Positions 16,009-24,772 of a stretch of DNA of 64,000 bases are shown one piece after another. The first letter of the stretch is position 1. Each line of letters starts with the position of its first letter. The notes beneath the pieces are model-generated. The model had not been told where the DNA came from and ran no database searches. It saw only the letters and a program-made list of their open reading frames with translations. Both the position numbers and the translations under genes were made by a program. Source of the stretch: Limnohabitans sp. (lineage in GTDB: Bacteria; Pseudomonadota; Gammaproteobacteria; Burkholderiales; Burkholderiaceae_C); NCBI GenBank assembly GCA_018882835.1, contig VERE01000007.1:21431-85430 (forward strand), written 5' to 3'.

Positions 16009-16988
16009 TGCTGTTCCACTTTGGCTTGTGCTGCGATGCGCTTCCAGAGCTTGATTTCATCGGCCTGGAAATGGCGCATTTCTTCGGGCCCGCCGCGCAT
16101 CACCTCCGCACCGATGCGCTCGTAAAACTCGCGGGTTTCGGGCAAGGTTTCAATGCGGGTGAACAAGGCCGCCAGTTTCTCGGTTTCGTCTTTGGGTGTT
16201 TTGGCAGAAACCGCTGCGGCTACCCAGGTGTAAGCCGAGAAGCCGGGCAGACCCGCTTCGCTGGCCGTGGGCACCTGTGGCAGGGCGGGCGAGCGCTTGT
16301 CGGAAGCGACAGCCATTGCACGCAGCTTGCCACTCTTGACCAACTCTTGCGCGCTGGTCATTTCTGCAAAGGCAAATTGCACAGTACCAGCAGCGACAGC
16401 GGTCACGGCTTCGGAGGCCCCCTTGAAGGGCACGCCCGCGGTTTGAACTTTGGCCGCATCGTTGAACAACTCGGCCATCAACTGGTAGCCGGCAGAGCCC
16501 GCCCCATAGTTCAGCGTACCGGGTTGGGCCTTGGCGCTGCCAATCAGCTCAGACAGATTTTTGTGGGCGCCTTGCCCGGGCACGATCAACAAGGCGGGCG
16601 AGCGCATCAACATGCTCAAGGGCGAAAAGTCGCCAACCGGGTCATACGGCAAGGACTTGAAGAGGGCTGCGTTGACGGCAAGCGTCGAGTTGCTGCCGAC
16701 AAAAACGGTGTAGCCGTCGGCGGGGGCTGACAAAACGGCGCGCACCGCGATAAAGCCATTGGCGCCTGGCTTGTTGTCTACCACCACCGTTTGGCCTGTG
16801 ATTTCAGTGAACTTTTTGGCAAAGTACCGGGCCGAGGTATCGGTGCCACTGCCTGGTGGGAAGGGCACCACGAATTTCAGCGGTTTGGAGGGAAAGTCTT
16901 GCGCTTGCGCGGCAGCAGTTCCCAGGATGGCCCAGCACAGCAGGCTGGCAGCAAGCAATGGTTGAACGAAGCGACGACGCAGGCTCAT
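16005..16988 (-). CDS. Bug/TctC-family periplasmic solute receptor
   Basis: A 327-residue receptor with a signal peptide ending AAAQAQD, then FPSKPLKFVVPFPPGSGTDTSARYFA, VVVDNKPGANGFIAVRAV and DGYTVFVGSNSTLAVN, all Bug features. It is translationally coupled (four-base overlap) to the CoA-transferase downstream, so ligand and CoA-transferase substrate are probably the same acid. It lies 23 bases downstream of another Bug gene (17012-17995); the two share the family pattern but differ clearly in sequence, so they are paralogues with probably different ligands. Confidence 0.92.
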   Translation of the reverse strand: MSLRRRFVQPLLAASLLCWAILGTAAAQAQDFPSKPLKFVVPFPPGSGTDTSARYFAKKFTEITGQTVVVDNKPGANGFIAVRAVLSAPADGYTVFVGSNSTLAVNAALFKSLPYDPVGDFSPLSMLMRSPALLIVPGQGAHKNLSELIGSAKAQPGTLNYGAGSAGYQLMAELFNDAAKVQTAGVPFKGASEAVTAVAAGTVQFAFAEMTSAQELVKSGKLRAMAVASDKRSPALPQVPTASEAGLPGFSAYTWVAAAVSAKTPKDETEKLAALFTRIETLPETREFYERIGAEVMRGGPEEMRHFQADEIKLWKRIAAQAKVEQQ

Positions 16989-17011
16989 GCAATTTTCCTT
17001 TCTGAAAAAAC

Positions 17012-17995
17012 TTATTCGAGCGATGCGCCCGTGAGTTTCACCACCTGGCCCCAGCGCGCGATCTCTGACTGAATGTACTGTCCGTATTCTTCTGGAGTCG
17101 ACCCCAGGGGCTCGGCACCTTGCACCGCCAGCTTGGCTTTGACATCTGGCGAGTTGAGGGCTTTCATCACCTCCGCATTCAAGCGCTTGACAATGTCGGC
17201 GGGCGTTTTGGCGGGCACCAGCATGCCTTGCCAGGCCCCAACTTCAAATTTTGGCATCACGGTTTCGTTCAGCGTAGGCGCCTCGGGCAGCACGCTGGTG
17301 CGCTTCAAGCTGGTGACAGCCAGGGCGCGCAAACGATTGTCACGAATGAAAGGCAGTGCCGAGTTGATGGTGTCGGTCATGAATTGGGTTTGTCCGCCGA
17401 CCAGATCGGTCAACGCGGGGGCGCTGCCTTTGTAGGGGACATGGGTGGCTTGCAAGCCACGGCTGTGCAGCAGCAAATAGGCGCCCAGGTGGGTGATGTT
17501 GCCATTGCCCGCCGAGCCATAGGTCAGCTTGCCTGGGTTGGCTTTCACATAGCTCAAAAACTCTTGCACGTTGTTCACGGGCAAGGAAGGGTGAACGGCC
17601 AGGACCAGGGGTATCACGGCTGTCAGTGCGATGGGCGCAAAATCTGTGCGCACGTCGTAGTTCAGCTTTTTGTAGAGCGTTGCGCTCAGCGCAATCGAAG
17701 ACGTGTTGTACAACACCGTGTACCCATCGGCCGGGGCTTTGGCCACCATGTCGGCAGCAATGTTGCCATTGGCGCCAGGCTTGTTTTCTACCAGCACGGA
17801 TTGGCCCATTTGTTCGCCCACTTTTTGAGCCAGCACGCGAGCCACCAAATCTGTGGGCCCGCCCGGTGGGAAGGGCAGCACCCATCGGATGGGTTTGTCC
17901 GGGTAGGTGGCTTGCGCATGCGCGCTTGAAAAACTGAACAGCCCACTCAGTGCCAAAAGCGCACTGTAAACAAACCTGCAACGGTACAAATTCAT
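17012..17995 (-). CDS. Bug/TctC-family periplasmic solute receptor
   Basis: A 327-residue receptor. The signal peptide (LLALSGLFSFSSAHAQA) is followed by YPDKPIRWVLPFPPGGPTDLVARVLA, VLVENKPGANGNIAADMVAKAPADGYTVLYN. The ATG at 17995 is preceded by AGGAG with six-base spacing and was preferred to a TTG two codons upstream. It lies between a MaoC-like gene upstream and another Bug gene downstream on the same strand, in a run with no membrane transport component of the tripartite type. Ligand unknown. Confidence 0.92.
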   Translation of the reverse strand: MNLYRCRFVYSALLALSGLFSFSSAHAQATYPDKPIRWVLPFPPGGPTDLVARVLAQKVGEQMGQSVLVENKPGANGNIAADMVAKAPADGYTVLYNTSSIALSATLYKKLNYDVRTDFAPIALTAVIPLVLAVHPSLPVNNVQEFLSYVKANPGKLTYGSAGNGNITHLGAYLLLHSRGLQATHVPYKGSAPALTDLVGGQTQFMTDTINSALPFIRDNRLRALAVTSLKRTSVLPEAPTLNETVMPKFEVGAWQGMLVPAKTPADIVKRLNAEVMKALNSPDVKAKLAVQGAEPLGSTPEEYGQYIQSEIARWGQVVKLTGASLE

Positions 17996-18016
17996 CTGCA
18001 ACTCCTGAAAAGCGTT

Positions 18017-18484
18017 TCAATCGGGACGACCCGCCAGCAAGCGCTTGGCGGTGTAGGTCATCACCAGGGTGTCGTGTTGGTTGTAGACCTCGATGCTCGA
18101 GGTCACGACCGCGCGTCCGCGCTGTGAAGTGGGTTTGATGTCATTGACCGTGACGACACCCTGAATCGTGTCGCCCACACAAACGGGGTGCAGAATTTTT
18201 TGGGTCAACTCCAGCATGGCCAGGCCCGTACCTTGAATCATGGACTGAAGAATGAAGCCTTCTATCAATGTGTAAGTGAGTGCCCCCGGAACAGGGCGGC
18301 CCTGCATGGCGCTGCCCGCATAGTTCTCTTCAATGAAGATGGCTTCGAGCATGCCTGTGCAGGAAATGAAGTTGACGAGGTCGGTTTCGGTGATGGTGCG
18401 GCGGTAGGTGTCGAAGACTTGGCCGACTTCCAAATCTTGCCAGTAGAAGCCCTGGCCTAGGCGTTTCGGGGGTGGGGTGCTCAT
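18017..18484 (-). CDS. MaoC-like hot-dog dehydratase family protein
   Basis: About 155 residues, single hot-dog domain. It begins QGFYWQDLEVGQVFDTYRRTITETDLVNFIS, typical of MaoC/mesaconyl-CoA-hydratase-like proteins, and ends DTIQGVVTVNDIKPTS...VYNQHDTLVMTYTAKRLL. Canonical (R)-hydratases have Asp then NPxH in the active-site loop; here the Asp (TETD) is present but the expected His position reads LEAIF, so classic hydratase activity is doubtful. The start is uncertain: an in-frame codon 48 bases upstream would overlap the CoA-transferase gene. It lies 44 bases downstream of a class III CoA-transferase, as in itaconate-type gene sets. Confidence 0.78.
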   Translation of the reverse strand: MSTPPPKRLGQGFYWQDLEVGQVFDTYRRTITETDLVNFISCTGMLEAIFIEENYAGSAMQGRPVPGALTYTLIEGFILQSMIQGTGLAMLELTQKILHPVCVGDTIQGVVTVNDIKPTSQRGRAVVTSSIEVYNQHDTLVMTYTAKRLLAGRPD

Positions 18485-18528
18485 GCCCTGATTCTCAGCA
18501 AGTTTGGCGCTGTCAGGGCCCTGGGCTG

Positions 18529-19728
18529 TCACGTTGGTTTCAAGCCCACCGCACCCTCGGCTTTCCAGCGCTGAAGTTGATCTTCGTCAATGCCAGCCTG
18601 TCGGAGCACCGCCTCGGTGTCTGCACCCAGCCGGGGGGGTGTGCGCGTGGGGGGGCGCTGCCCATCAAACTGCACAGGCACCCCAGGGAAGCGCAAGGTT
18701 CCCATGGACGGGTCTTCCAGGGTTTCGAAGAAGCCGATAGCCTCCAAATGCGGGTCGTGTGGCAGATCTGCCAGCTGGTTCATGCGGGCGGCAGGCACAT
18801 CGATTTTTTCGCACAACGCCAGCCAATAGGCTGAGTCTTGCTTGGCCACCAATTGCCCGGTGATTTCGTACAAGGCGTCGATGTGGCGAGTTCGCGCTGC
18901 CATGGTGACAAAGCGCGCGTCTGTGGCCAATGCCGTTTCCCCCAGGGAGGTGAAAAATCGCTGCCAGTGCGCGTCGGTATAAGGCATCATGCAGACATGG
19001 CCATCGCGGGTCTTGTAGGGCCGCCGCCAGGGCGCCAAAACGCGGGGGTAGCCGGACGGGGATTGCGCCGGCTCGAAGTGCGAGCCGTAGAAATGTTCCA
19101 CCAAGTTGAACGACACCATGGTTTCAAACATGGGAACCTCGACCAGGGAGCCCTCGCCTGTGGTTTGACGCTGTGTCAGGGCAGCCAGAATTGCCATCGC
19201 GGCGACCAGGCCACTGGTTTTGTCTGCCGCCACCGTTGGAAAGTAGCGGGCTGTGCCACTTTGCGACTCGACCAGTGCGGCGTTGCCCGACATGCCTTGA
19301 ATGATGTCGTCATAGGCGGGTTTGCCGCCATAGGGCCCGTGCTGGTGGAAGCCCAACAGATTGGCCAATACCAGACGCGGGTAACGGGCACGCAAGGTCT
19401 GCGAGGCCAAGCCTAAACTTTCAAGCTTCTGGGGGCGAATGTTGTGCATGAACACATCGCTGCCAGCGATCAGCGCCTGCATCGCCTCTTGGCCTGCGGG
19501 CTTTTTCAGGTCGATGACGATGCTCTTCTTGTTTCGGTTCACGCCCAGAAACACCGGCGACATGCCGCGTTCCGTGGTCGGGCCTGTTTGTCGCGTTGAG
19601 TCCCCCTCGGGCGGTTCAACCTTGATGACCTCGGCGCCAAAATCCGCCAGCCACTGGCTGGCGTAGGGCCCCATGAGCACGGCGCTGGCGTCGATGACGC
19701 GGATGCCTGTCAGCGGTAATCGGTTCAT
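18529..19728 (-). CDS. Class III (CaiB/BaiF) CoA-transferase
   Basis: A 399-residue family III CoA-transferase: IRVIDASAVLMGPYASQWLADFGAEVIKVE, NRNKKSIVIDLKKPAGQ and a catalytic Asp169 in TVAADKTSGL. It differs from the other two copies in the active-site neighbourhood (VAADKTSG instead of ALADM/ALTDI), suggesting another substrate. It follows the ABC transporter ATPase gene with a one-base gap, so it is probably cotranscribed with the transporter and precedes the MaoC-like gene. It may activate whatever the ABC transporter or the downstream receptors bring in. Confidence 0.9.
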   Translation of the reverse strand: MNRLPLTGIRVIDASAVLMGPYASQWLADFGAEVIKVEPPEGDSTRQTGPTTERGMSPVFLGVNRNKKSIVIDLKKPAGQEAMQALIAGSDVFMHNIRPQKLESLGLASQTLRARYPRLVLANLLGFHQHGPYGGKPAYDDIIQGMSGNAALVESQSGTARYFPTVAADKTSGLVAAMAILAALTQRQTTGEGSLVEVPMFETMVSFNLVEHFYGSHFEPAQSPSGYPRVLAPWRRPYKTRDGHVCMMPYTDAHWQRFFTSLGETALATDARFVTMAARTRHIDALYEITGQLVAKQDSAYWLALCEKIDVPAARMNQLADLPHDPHLEAIGFFETLEDPSMGTLRFPGVPVQFDGQRPPTRTPPRLGADTEAVLRQAGIDEDQLQRWKAEGAVGLKPT

Positions 19729-19729
19729 G

Positions 19730-20500
19730 TCAGTGGACCCCCATCACTTCGATGCGAATTTCTTCTGTGAGACGGGCCTTCAATTCGGCGAACGGGGGCG
19801 TGGTTTTCACCGAGTAATGGCGGGGATAGGACAGGGCAACCGGCCAATCGCATTTGATGCGGCCGGGGCGGGCACTCATGACCACCACCCGGTTGCCCAT
19901 GAAGATGGCTTCGTCGATGTCATGGGTGACAAACAATACGGTTTTGCGTTCCGCTTCCCAGATGTCTTGCAACAACTCTTGCATCATCTCTCGGGTCTGG
20001 TGGTCCAGCGCGCCGAAGGGCTCATCCATCAGCAGAATGCGGGGGTTGTTGGCCAGGGCACGTGCCAGCGCGGTACGTTGTTGCATGCCGCCAGACAGTT
20101 GTTTGGGAAAGTGTTGCTCAAACCCCTTCAAGCCCACTTTGCCAATGAAGTGCGCTGCGATGTCACGTTGCTCGGCCAGGGGCATTTTCTTTTCGCGCAG
20201 GCCAAAGCACACATTCTGTTCCACAGTCAGCCACGGGAAGAGGGTGTAACTCTGAAACACCATGCCACGGTCTGCACCTGGCCCTGAAACGGCGCGCCCA
20301 TCCAGGGTGATGGTGCCAGAGGTGGGCGTGTCCAGACCCGCGACCATGCGCAACAAAGTGGATTTGCCGCACCCCGAAGGCCCCAGGATGGTGATGAAGT
20401 CGTTTTCGGCCACAGACAAATCTGTAGCCAACAGGGCCTGCGTGCTGTGGCCCTGGGAGGCAAAGGTCTTGCTGACCTGCGAGATCTGAAGAATGGTCAT
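19730..20500 (-). CDS. ABC transporter ATP-binding protein (NitT/TauT family)
   Basis: A 256-residue ABC ATPase: Walker A GPSGCGKST, Q-loop MVFQSYTLFPW, signature LSGGMQQRTALARAL, Walker B ILLMDEPFGALD and switch His in VTHDIDEA. The sequence is of the SsuB/TauB/NrtD class. The partner permease lies three bases upstream and the binding protein just before that, giving a complete importer with the membrane part at the inner membrane. The unit is directly downstream of hutU, so expression may depend on the histidine/urocanate regulator. Confidence 0.93.
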   Translation of the reverse strand: MTILQISQVSKTFASQGHSTQALLATDLSVAENDFITILGPSGCGKSTLLRMVAGLDTPTSGTITLDGRAVSGPGADRGMVFQSYTLFPWLTVEQNVCFGLREKKMPLAEQRDIAAHFIGKVGLKGFEQHFPKQLSGGMQQRTALARALANNPRILLMDEPFGALDHQTREMMQELLQDIWEAERKTVLFVTHDIDEAIFMGNRVVVMSARPGRIKCDWPVALSYPRHYSVKTTPPFAELKARLTEEIRIEVMGVH

Positions 20501-20503
20501 GGG

Positions 20504-21280
20504 TCAGGCCAATCGTGCCCAGGGGAACAACCAGCGGTTGAACGATTTGAAAACAAAGTCGGTGACCAGTCCGATGGCGCCAATCACGATGATGCCGAAA
20601 ATGATCTGGTCAGTGGCCATCAGGGCTTGGCTGTCAGTGATCATGTGGCCAATGCCGCTGGAGGCGCCAATGAGCTCGGCCACGATCACATAGGTCCAGG
20701 CCCAGCCCAGAACCATGCGCAGGGTTTCGGCAATGTCAGGTGCTGCGCTGGGTAACAGCACACGCGTGACCACGCCGCGGTCTTGCGAGCCCAGGGTGTA
20801 GGCGGCTTCGACCAGGTCACGCCGGGTGTTGCCTACTGAAACGGCGATCATGAGCACGAGTTGAAAGAACGAGCCGATGAAAATGACGGCGAGTTTTTGG
20901 GTCTCGCCAATACCAGCCCACAAGATCAGCAAAGGAATGAAGGCCGAGGCTGGCAAATAGCGCGCAAAGCTCACGAACGGCTCAAAGAAAGCCTCGATCG
21001 GTTTGTAGGCGCCCATGAGCACGCCCAGTGGCACCGCCAGCAAGGCCGCAATGACAAAGCCTCCCAGCACGCGCCACACGGTCATGCCGATGTCCGCCGC
21101 GAAGCCTTGGTTGAACAACAAGTCCAGGCCCGATCGCACCATGGTGATGGGATCGGCCAGGAATGTTTTGGACACATAGCCACCCAGGGTGGCAAACGCC
21201 CAAACCGCGAAAAACAACACGAAAAAGGCAATCCCCAGCACGACGCGCGTGCCGGGGGATACAGCCTGCAAAGGACGCAT
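20504..21280 (-). CDS. ABC transporter permease (NitT/TauT family)
   Basis: A 258-residue inner-membrane permease with about six hydrophobic segments (VVLGIAFFVLFFAVWAFATL near the N-terminus, GFVIAALLAVPLGVLMG, FIPLLILWAGIGETQKLAVIFIGSF, then IIFGIIVIGAIGLVTDFVF). It carries the EAA-type loop (EAAYTLGSQDRGVVTRVLLPSAAPDI) that docks on the ATPase. Homologous to SsuC/TauC. It is located between ATPase and binding protein genes, with gaps of 3 and 5 bases. Confidence 0.93.
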   Translation of the reverse strand: MRPLQAVSPGTRVVLGIAFFVLFFAVWAFATLGGYVSKTFLADPITMVRSGLDLLFNQGFAADIGMTVWRVLGGFVIAALLAVPLGVLMGAYKPIEAFFEPFVSFARYLPASAFIPLLILWAGIGETQKLAVIFIGSFFQLVLMIAVSVGNTRRDLVEAAYTLGSQDRGVVTRVLLPSAAPDIAETLRMVLGWAWTYVIVAELIGASSGIGHMITDSQALMATDQIIFGIIVIGAIGLVTDFVFKSFNRWLFPWARLA

Positions 21281-21285
21281 GCGGC

Positions 21286-22230
21286 TTACTTGAGGAAGCG
21301 TGTGTCTGCCAGCTTGCTCAGGTCAGGAATCTGCTTGATGATGCCAGCCTCCAACAGCAGTTCTGCAGCCTCTTTGCTGAACTGTGCATGCTCGCCCGCA
21401 AAAAACTTTTGGTTGGCGGCGCGGTCTTGCCAGCGCAGGAACTTCTGGCTGGCTTCAAATTTGTCGGCGGGTTGTTTCACATCGGCGCCCATGATCTCGA
21501 AGCTCTTGGCGGGCTCTTTGGCGATCAAGTCCAGGGCTTCGAAGTAGCTGTCGGCCAAGGCCTTGGCGGCTTTGGGGTTGTCTGCCAGAAACTTCGGCGT
21601 GCAGCCAAAGGTGTCCATGATCATGGGATAGTCCAGCGTGGTGGCAATGATCTTGCCGGCTTCCGGCTTGGCGCGCACCGCACCCAGGTAGGGCTCGTAG
21701 GTCATGGCTGCATCGATGCCAGCGGTTCCGGCAATCATGGCGTTGGCGGCCGCTTGGGGTTCCAGGTTGACCACTTTCACGTCTTTCACGGACAGGCCGT
21801 TTTTCTTCAGCATCCAGGCCAGGGTGAAGTAGGGAGCCGTACCGGGCGCACTGGCCGCAACGGTTTTGCCTTTCAGGTCACTGATTTTTTGAATGTCCCC
21901 TTTGACCACCATGCCATCGGCGCCATAGCTTTTGTCCAGCTGGAAAATCTGGGTGGTGGCCACGCCATTGGCATTCCAGACCACCCAGGTTTCTACCGTG
22001 GTGGCCGCACATTGCACATCACCCGAGGCAATCGCCAGATGGCGGTCTTTCTGGGGAATTTTTTTCAGGGATACATCCAGGCCGTTCTTCTTGAAGATGC
22101 CCGCTTCTTTGGCCAGGGTCAGCGGCGCAAAGCCGGTCCAGCCGGAGAAACCAATGCCCACCTTGGTTTCTTGTGCCAAAGCGGTGCAAGCAAACAGGGC
22201 AGAAAGGGTGAGGGTAGCCAGTTTTTTCAT
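21286..22230 (-). CDS. ABC transporter substrate-binding protein (NitT/TauT family)
   Basis: A 314-residue periplasmic binding protein of the NMT1/SsuA class. A clear signal peptide (MKKLATLTLSALFACTALAQ) is followed by KVGIGFSGWTGFAPLTLAKEAGIFKKNGLDV, the standard opening of this family, and later ISDLKGKTVAASAPGTAPYF. The ATG at 22230 follows AGGAG. Family ligands include taurine, sulfonates, nitrate, pyrimidines and aromatic acids; the sequence alone does not show which. It is 40 bases downstream of hutU on the same strand, so an imidazole compound such as urocanate or histidine is a reasonable but untested ligand. Confidence 0.92.
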   Translation of the reverse strand: MKKLATLTLSALFACTALAQETKVGIGFSGWTGFAPLTLAKEAGIFKKNGLDVSLKKIPQKDRHLAIASGDVQCAATTVETWVVWNANGVATTQIFQLDKSYGADGMVVKGDIQKISDLKGKTVAASAPGTAPYFTLAWMLKKNGLSVKDVKVVNLEPQAAANAMIAGTAGIDAAMTYEPYLGAVRAKPEAGKIIATTLDYPMIMDTFGCTPKFLADNPKAAKALADSYFEALDLIAKEPAKSFEIMGADVKQPADKFEASQKFLRWQDRAANQKFFAGEHAQFSKEAAELLLEAGIIKQIPDLSKLADTRFLK

Positions 22231-22270
22231 GAAAACTCCTAGGTCAAGGTGGAAGGGGCAGGGATCAATC

Positions 22271-23977
22271 TCAAGCAGAGAGCATGGGCAGTTGCAAATG
22301 GTTTTCTGTGGCGCAAGCCAGGGCCTCATCGTAGCCGGCATCGGCATGGCGCATCACGCCTGTGGCAGGATCGTTGAACAGCACGCGTGCCAGTTTTTCA
22401 TCGGCTTGGGCCGTGCCGTCACAGACGATGACCACGCCAGCATGCTGAGAATAGCCCATGCCAACACCGCCACCGTGGTGCAAGCTCACCCAGGTAGCGC
22501 CACTGGCAGTGTTCAGCAATGCGTTGAGCAAAGGCCAGTCGCTGACCGCGTCGGAGCCATCACGCATGGCCTCGGTTTCGCGGTTGGGGGAGGCCACTGA
22601 GCCGCTGTCCAGGTGGTCACGTCCAATGACGATGGGGCCTTTGAGCTCGCCCTTGCGGACCATTTCGTTGAATGCCAATCCAGCGCGATGGCGCTCGCCC
22701 AGGCCAATCCAGCAGATGCGGGCAGGCAAGCCCTGGAAGCTGATGCGTTCTTCGGCCATGTCCAGCCAACGGTGCAGGTGCTTGTGCTCTGGAAACAGCG
22801 CTTTCATCTTGGCATCGGTTTTCAAGATGTCCTCGGGGTCGCCGCTCAAAGCCACCCAACGGAAGGGGCCCACGCCTCGGCAGAACAACGGCCGGATGTA
22901 GGCCGGCACAAAGCCGGGATAGTCAAAGGCATTGGACACGCCAAAATCTTTGGCCACCTGGCGCAGGTTGTTGCCATAGTCGACTGTGGGAATGCCCATG
23001 TGGTGAAAGTCCAGCATGGCACGCACATGGGCTACGCAAGATTCGCCCGCAGCCTGCTTCAGCGCCGCATGTTGTGCCGGGTCTTTTTGGGCGGCCTGCC
23101 AGCGTTCAACCGACCAGCCTGCGGGCAAGTAGCCATTGATGATGTCATGTGCCGAGGTCTGGTCCGTCACGATGTCCGGGCGCAAGCCACCCTGTTGCGC
23201 GCGCTTGACCAGTTCTGGCAAAAGCTCTGCGGCATTGCCGCACACCGCAATCGACACAGCTTCCTTGCGCTGGGTGTGGTGGGCAATCCATTGCAGCGCC
23301 TCGTCCAGGTTGGCCGCTTGTTTGTCGACATAGCGTGTGCGCAGTCGGAAGTCGATGCGGGACTGTTGGCACTCGATGTTGAGCGAACAGGCGCCGGCGA
23401 AAGTGGCCGCCAGGGGCTGTGCGCCCCCCATGCCACCCAAGCCAGCGGTCAAAACCCAGCGTCCCGACAGGTCGCCATTGAAATGTTGGCGACCCGCCTC
23501 GACAAAGGTTTCGTAAGTGCCTTGCACGATGCCCTGGCTGCCGATGTAAATCCAGCTGCCAGCGGTCATCTGGCCATACATCATCAAGCCTGCACGGTCC
23601 AGTTCGTTGAAGTGTTCCCAGGTGGACCACTTGGGCACCAGGTTCGAGTTGGCGATCAGCACCCGCGGGGCACCAGGGTGGGTGCGAAACACGCCCACCG
23701 GTTTGCCCGACTGCACCAACAGGGTTTGATCGGGCTGGAGTTTGCGCAGTGAATCCAGAATGGCATCGAAACAAGCCCAATTGCGGGCCGCTTTGCCAAT
23801 GCCGCCGTAGACCACCAGCTCATCGGGGTTCTCTGCCACGGCCGGGTCCAGGTTGTTCTGGATCATTCGATAGGCTGCCTCGATTTCCCAATTCGCGCAA
23901 TGCAGGGTGCTGCCCTGCGGCGCCCGCACGGGCCGCGCTTTGGCATTCAGGTGTTGTGACAAGGACAGGTCGGACAT
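22271..23977 (-). CDS. hutU: Urocanate hydratase
   Basis: A 568-residue urocanase, slightly longer than the usual ~555. It converts urocanate to 4-imidazolone-5-propionate, using tightly bound NAD+ as electrophile; the NAD-binding loop [15 protein letters not shown] is visible, as are [18 protein letters not shown] N-terminal features, [14 protein letters not shown] and [17 protein letters not shown] near the C-terminus. The ATG at 23977 has AAGGG upstream. It is divergent from hutC with an 84-base intergenic region containing a HutC-type operator (24019-24032). The NitT/TauT ABC transporter genes follow it. hutH, which would make urocanate from histidine, is not in the window. Confidence 0.97.
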   Translation of the reverse strand: MSDLSLSQHLNAKARPVRAPQGSTLHCANWEIEAAYRMIQNNLDPAVAENPDELVVYGGIGKAARNWACFDAILDSLRKLQPDQTLLVQSGKPVGVFRTHPGAPRVLIANSNLVPKWSTWEHFNELDRAGLMMYGQMTAGSWIYIGSQGIVQGTYETFVEAGRQHFNGDLSGRWVLTAGLGGMGGAQPLAATFAGACSLNIECQQSRIDFRLRTRYVDKQAANLDEALQWIAHHTQRKEAVSIAVCGNAAELLPELVKRAQQGGLRPDIVTDQTSAHDIINGYLPAGWSVERWQAAQKDPAQHAALKQAAGESCVAHVRAMLDFHHMGIPTVDYGNNLRQVAKDFGVSNAFDYPGFVPAYIRPLFCRGVGPFRWVALSGDPEDILKTDAKMKALFPEHKHLHRWLDMAEERISFQGLPARICWIGLGERHRAGLAFNEMVRKGELKGPIVIGRDHLDSGSVASPNRETEAMRDGSDAVSDWPLLNALLNTASGATWVSLHHGGGVGMGYSQHAGVVIVCDGTAQADEKLARVLFNDPATGVMRHADAGYDEALACATENHLQLPMLSA

Positions 23978-24018
23978 AGGGATTTCCCTTAAGTTGGCGA
24001 TCGTTTGAAGAGATGCTA

Positions 24019-24032
24019 GTTGTCTATACAAC
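24019..24032. promoter_or_regulatory. HutC operator-like inverted repeat
   Basis: GTTGTCTATACAAC sits between hutU (start 23977, minus) and hutC (start 24062, plus). Arms GTTGT/ACAAC are perfect and 12 of 14 positions are symmetrical. It resembles the TTGTnnnnACAA-type HutC sites known from Pseudomonas and the general GntR/HutC operator form. Repression of both divergent units, relieved by urocanate, is the expected behaviour. Confidence 0.7.
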
Positions 24033-24061
24033 TTGTGTCAACTGCGGTAAGCTCGCATGCC

Positions 24062-24772
24062 ATGGGCTCTTCCAAAACACCGATCTACGATCAGGTGAAA
24101 GCATTTGTCCGGCAACGCATCAGCCAGGGTTTGTGGAAACCGGGCGATCCCGTGCCCAGCGAAAGTGCGCTGATGCACCAGTTCGGTGTCAGTCGCATGA
24201 CGGTCAACCGCGCTTTGCGCGAATTGGTCTCGGAAGGTTTGGTGCGGCGTGTGCAGGGCTCGGGCACGTTTGTGGCGGAGCTGTCCAGAATTTCGTCGCG
24301 GCTGGAAATCCGGGATATTTGCGAAGAGGTGAGCGAGCGTGGCCATCTCTATGCGGCACGTGTGCTCAAGGTGCAAAAGCAAAAGGCCACGGCGGAGCTG
24401 GGCCGACAGCTTGGGGTGCGATCAGGTGCGGTGGTTTTTCACTCGTTGGTGATCCACTTCGAGAACGGCATCCCCATTTTGTACGAAGACCGTTATGTGA
24501 ACCCGGCGGCAGCCCCCGATTATTTGAAAGCCGATTTCACCAAAGTCACGCCCACGCGGCATTTGCTGGAGCACGCTCCCTTGACCGAGGCAAGTTACTC
24601 GATTGAAGCCAGCTTGCCCTCTGCTGAGGAGGCGCGACATTTGAAAATTTCACGCAGCCAGCCTTGTCTGGTGGTTGTCAGGCGAACCGTGAGTGGGCCG
24701 CGTGTGGCCAGCTTGGGGCGTTTGGTTTATCCGGGCAGCCGTCATAACTTCGCAGGAAAATTTCAAGCATGA
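24062..24772 (+). CDS. hutC: Histidine utilisation repressor (GntR/HutC family)
   Basis: About 236 residues: a GntR winged HTH (IYDQVKAFVRQRISQGLWKPGDPVPSESALMHQFGVSRMTVNRALRELVSEGLV, QGSGTFVAE) joined to a UTRA/chorismate-lyase-like effector domain (FHSLVIHFENGIPILYEDRYVNP, SLPSAEEARHLKI). HutC binds urocanate and then leaves its operator. The ATG at 24062 is preferred; upstream in-frame codons lie within the operator region. It begins the plus-strand hut operon and overlaps hutD by four bases. Confidence 0.95.
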   Translation: MGSSKTPIYDQVKAFVRQRISQGLWKPGDPVPSESALMHQFGVSRMTVNRALRELVSEGLVRRVQGSGTFVAELSRISSRLEIRDICEEVSERGHLYAARVLKVQKQKATAELGRQLGVRSGAVVFHSLVIHFENGIPILYEDRYVNPAAAPDYLKADFTKVTPTRHLLEHAPLTEASYSIEASLPSAEEARHLKISRSQPCLVVVRRTVSGPRVASLGRLVYPGSRHNFAGKFQA

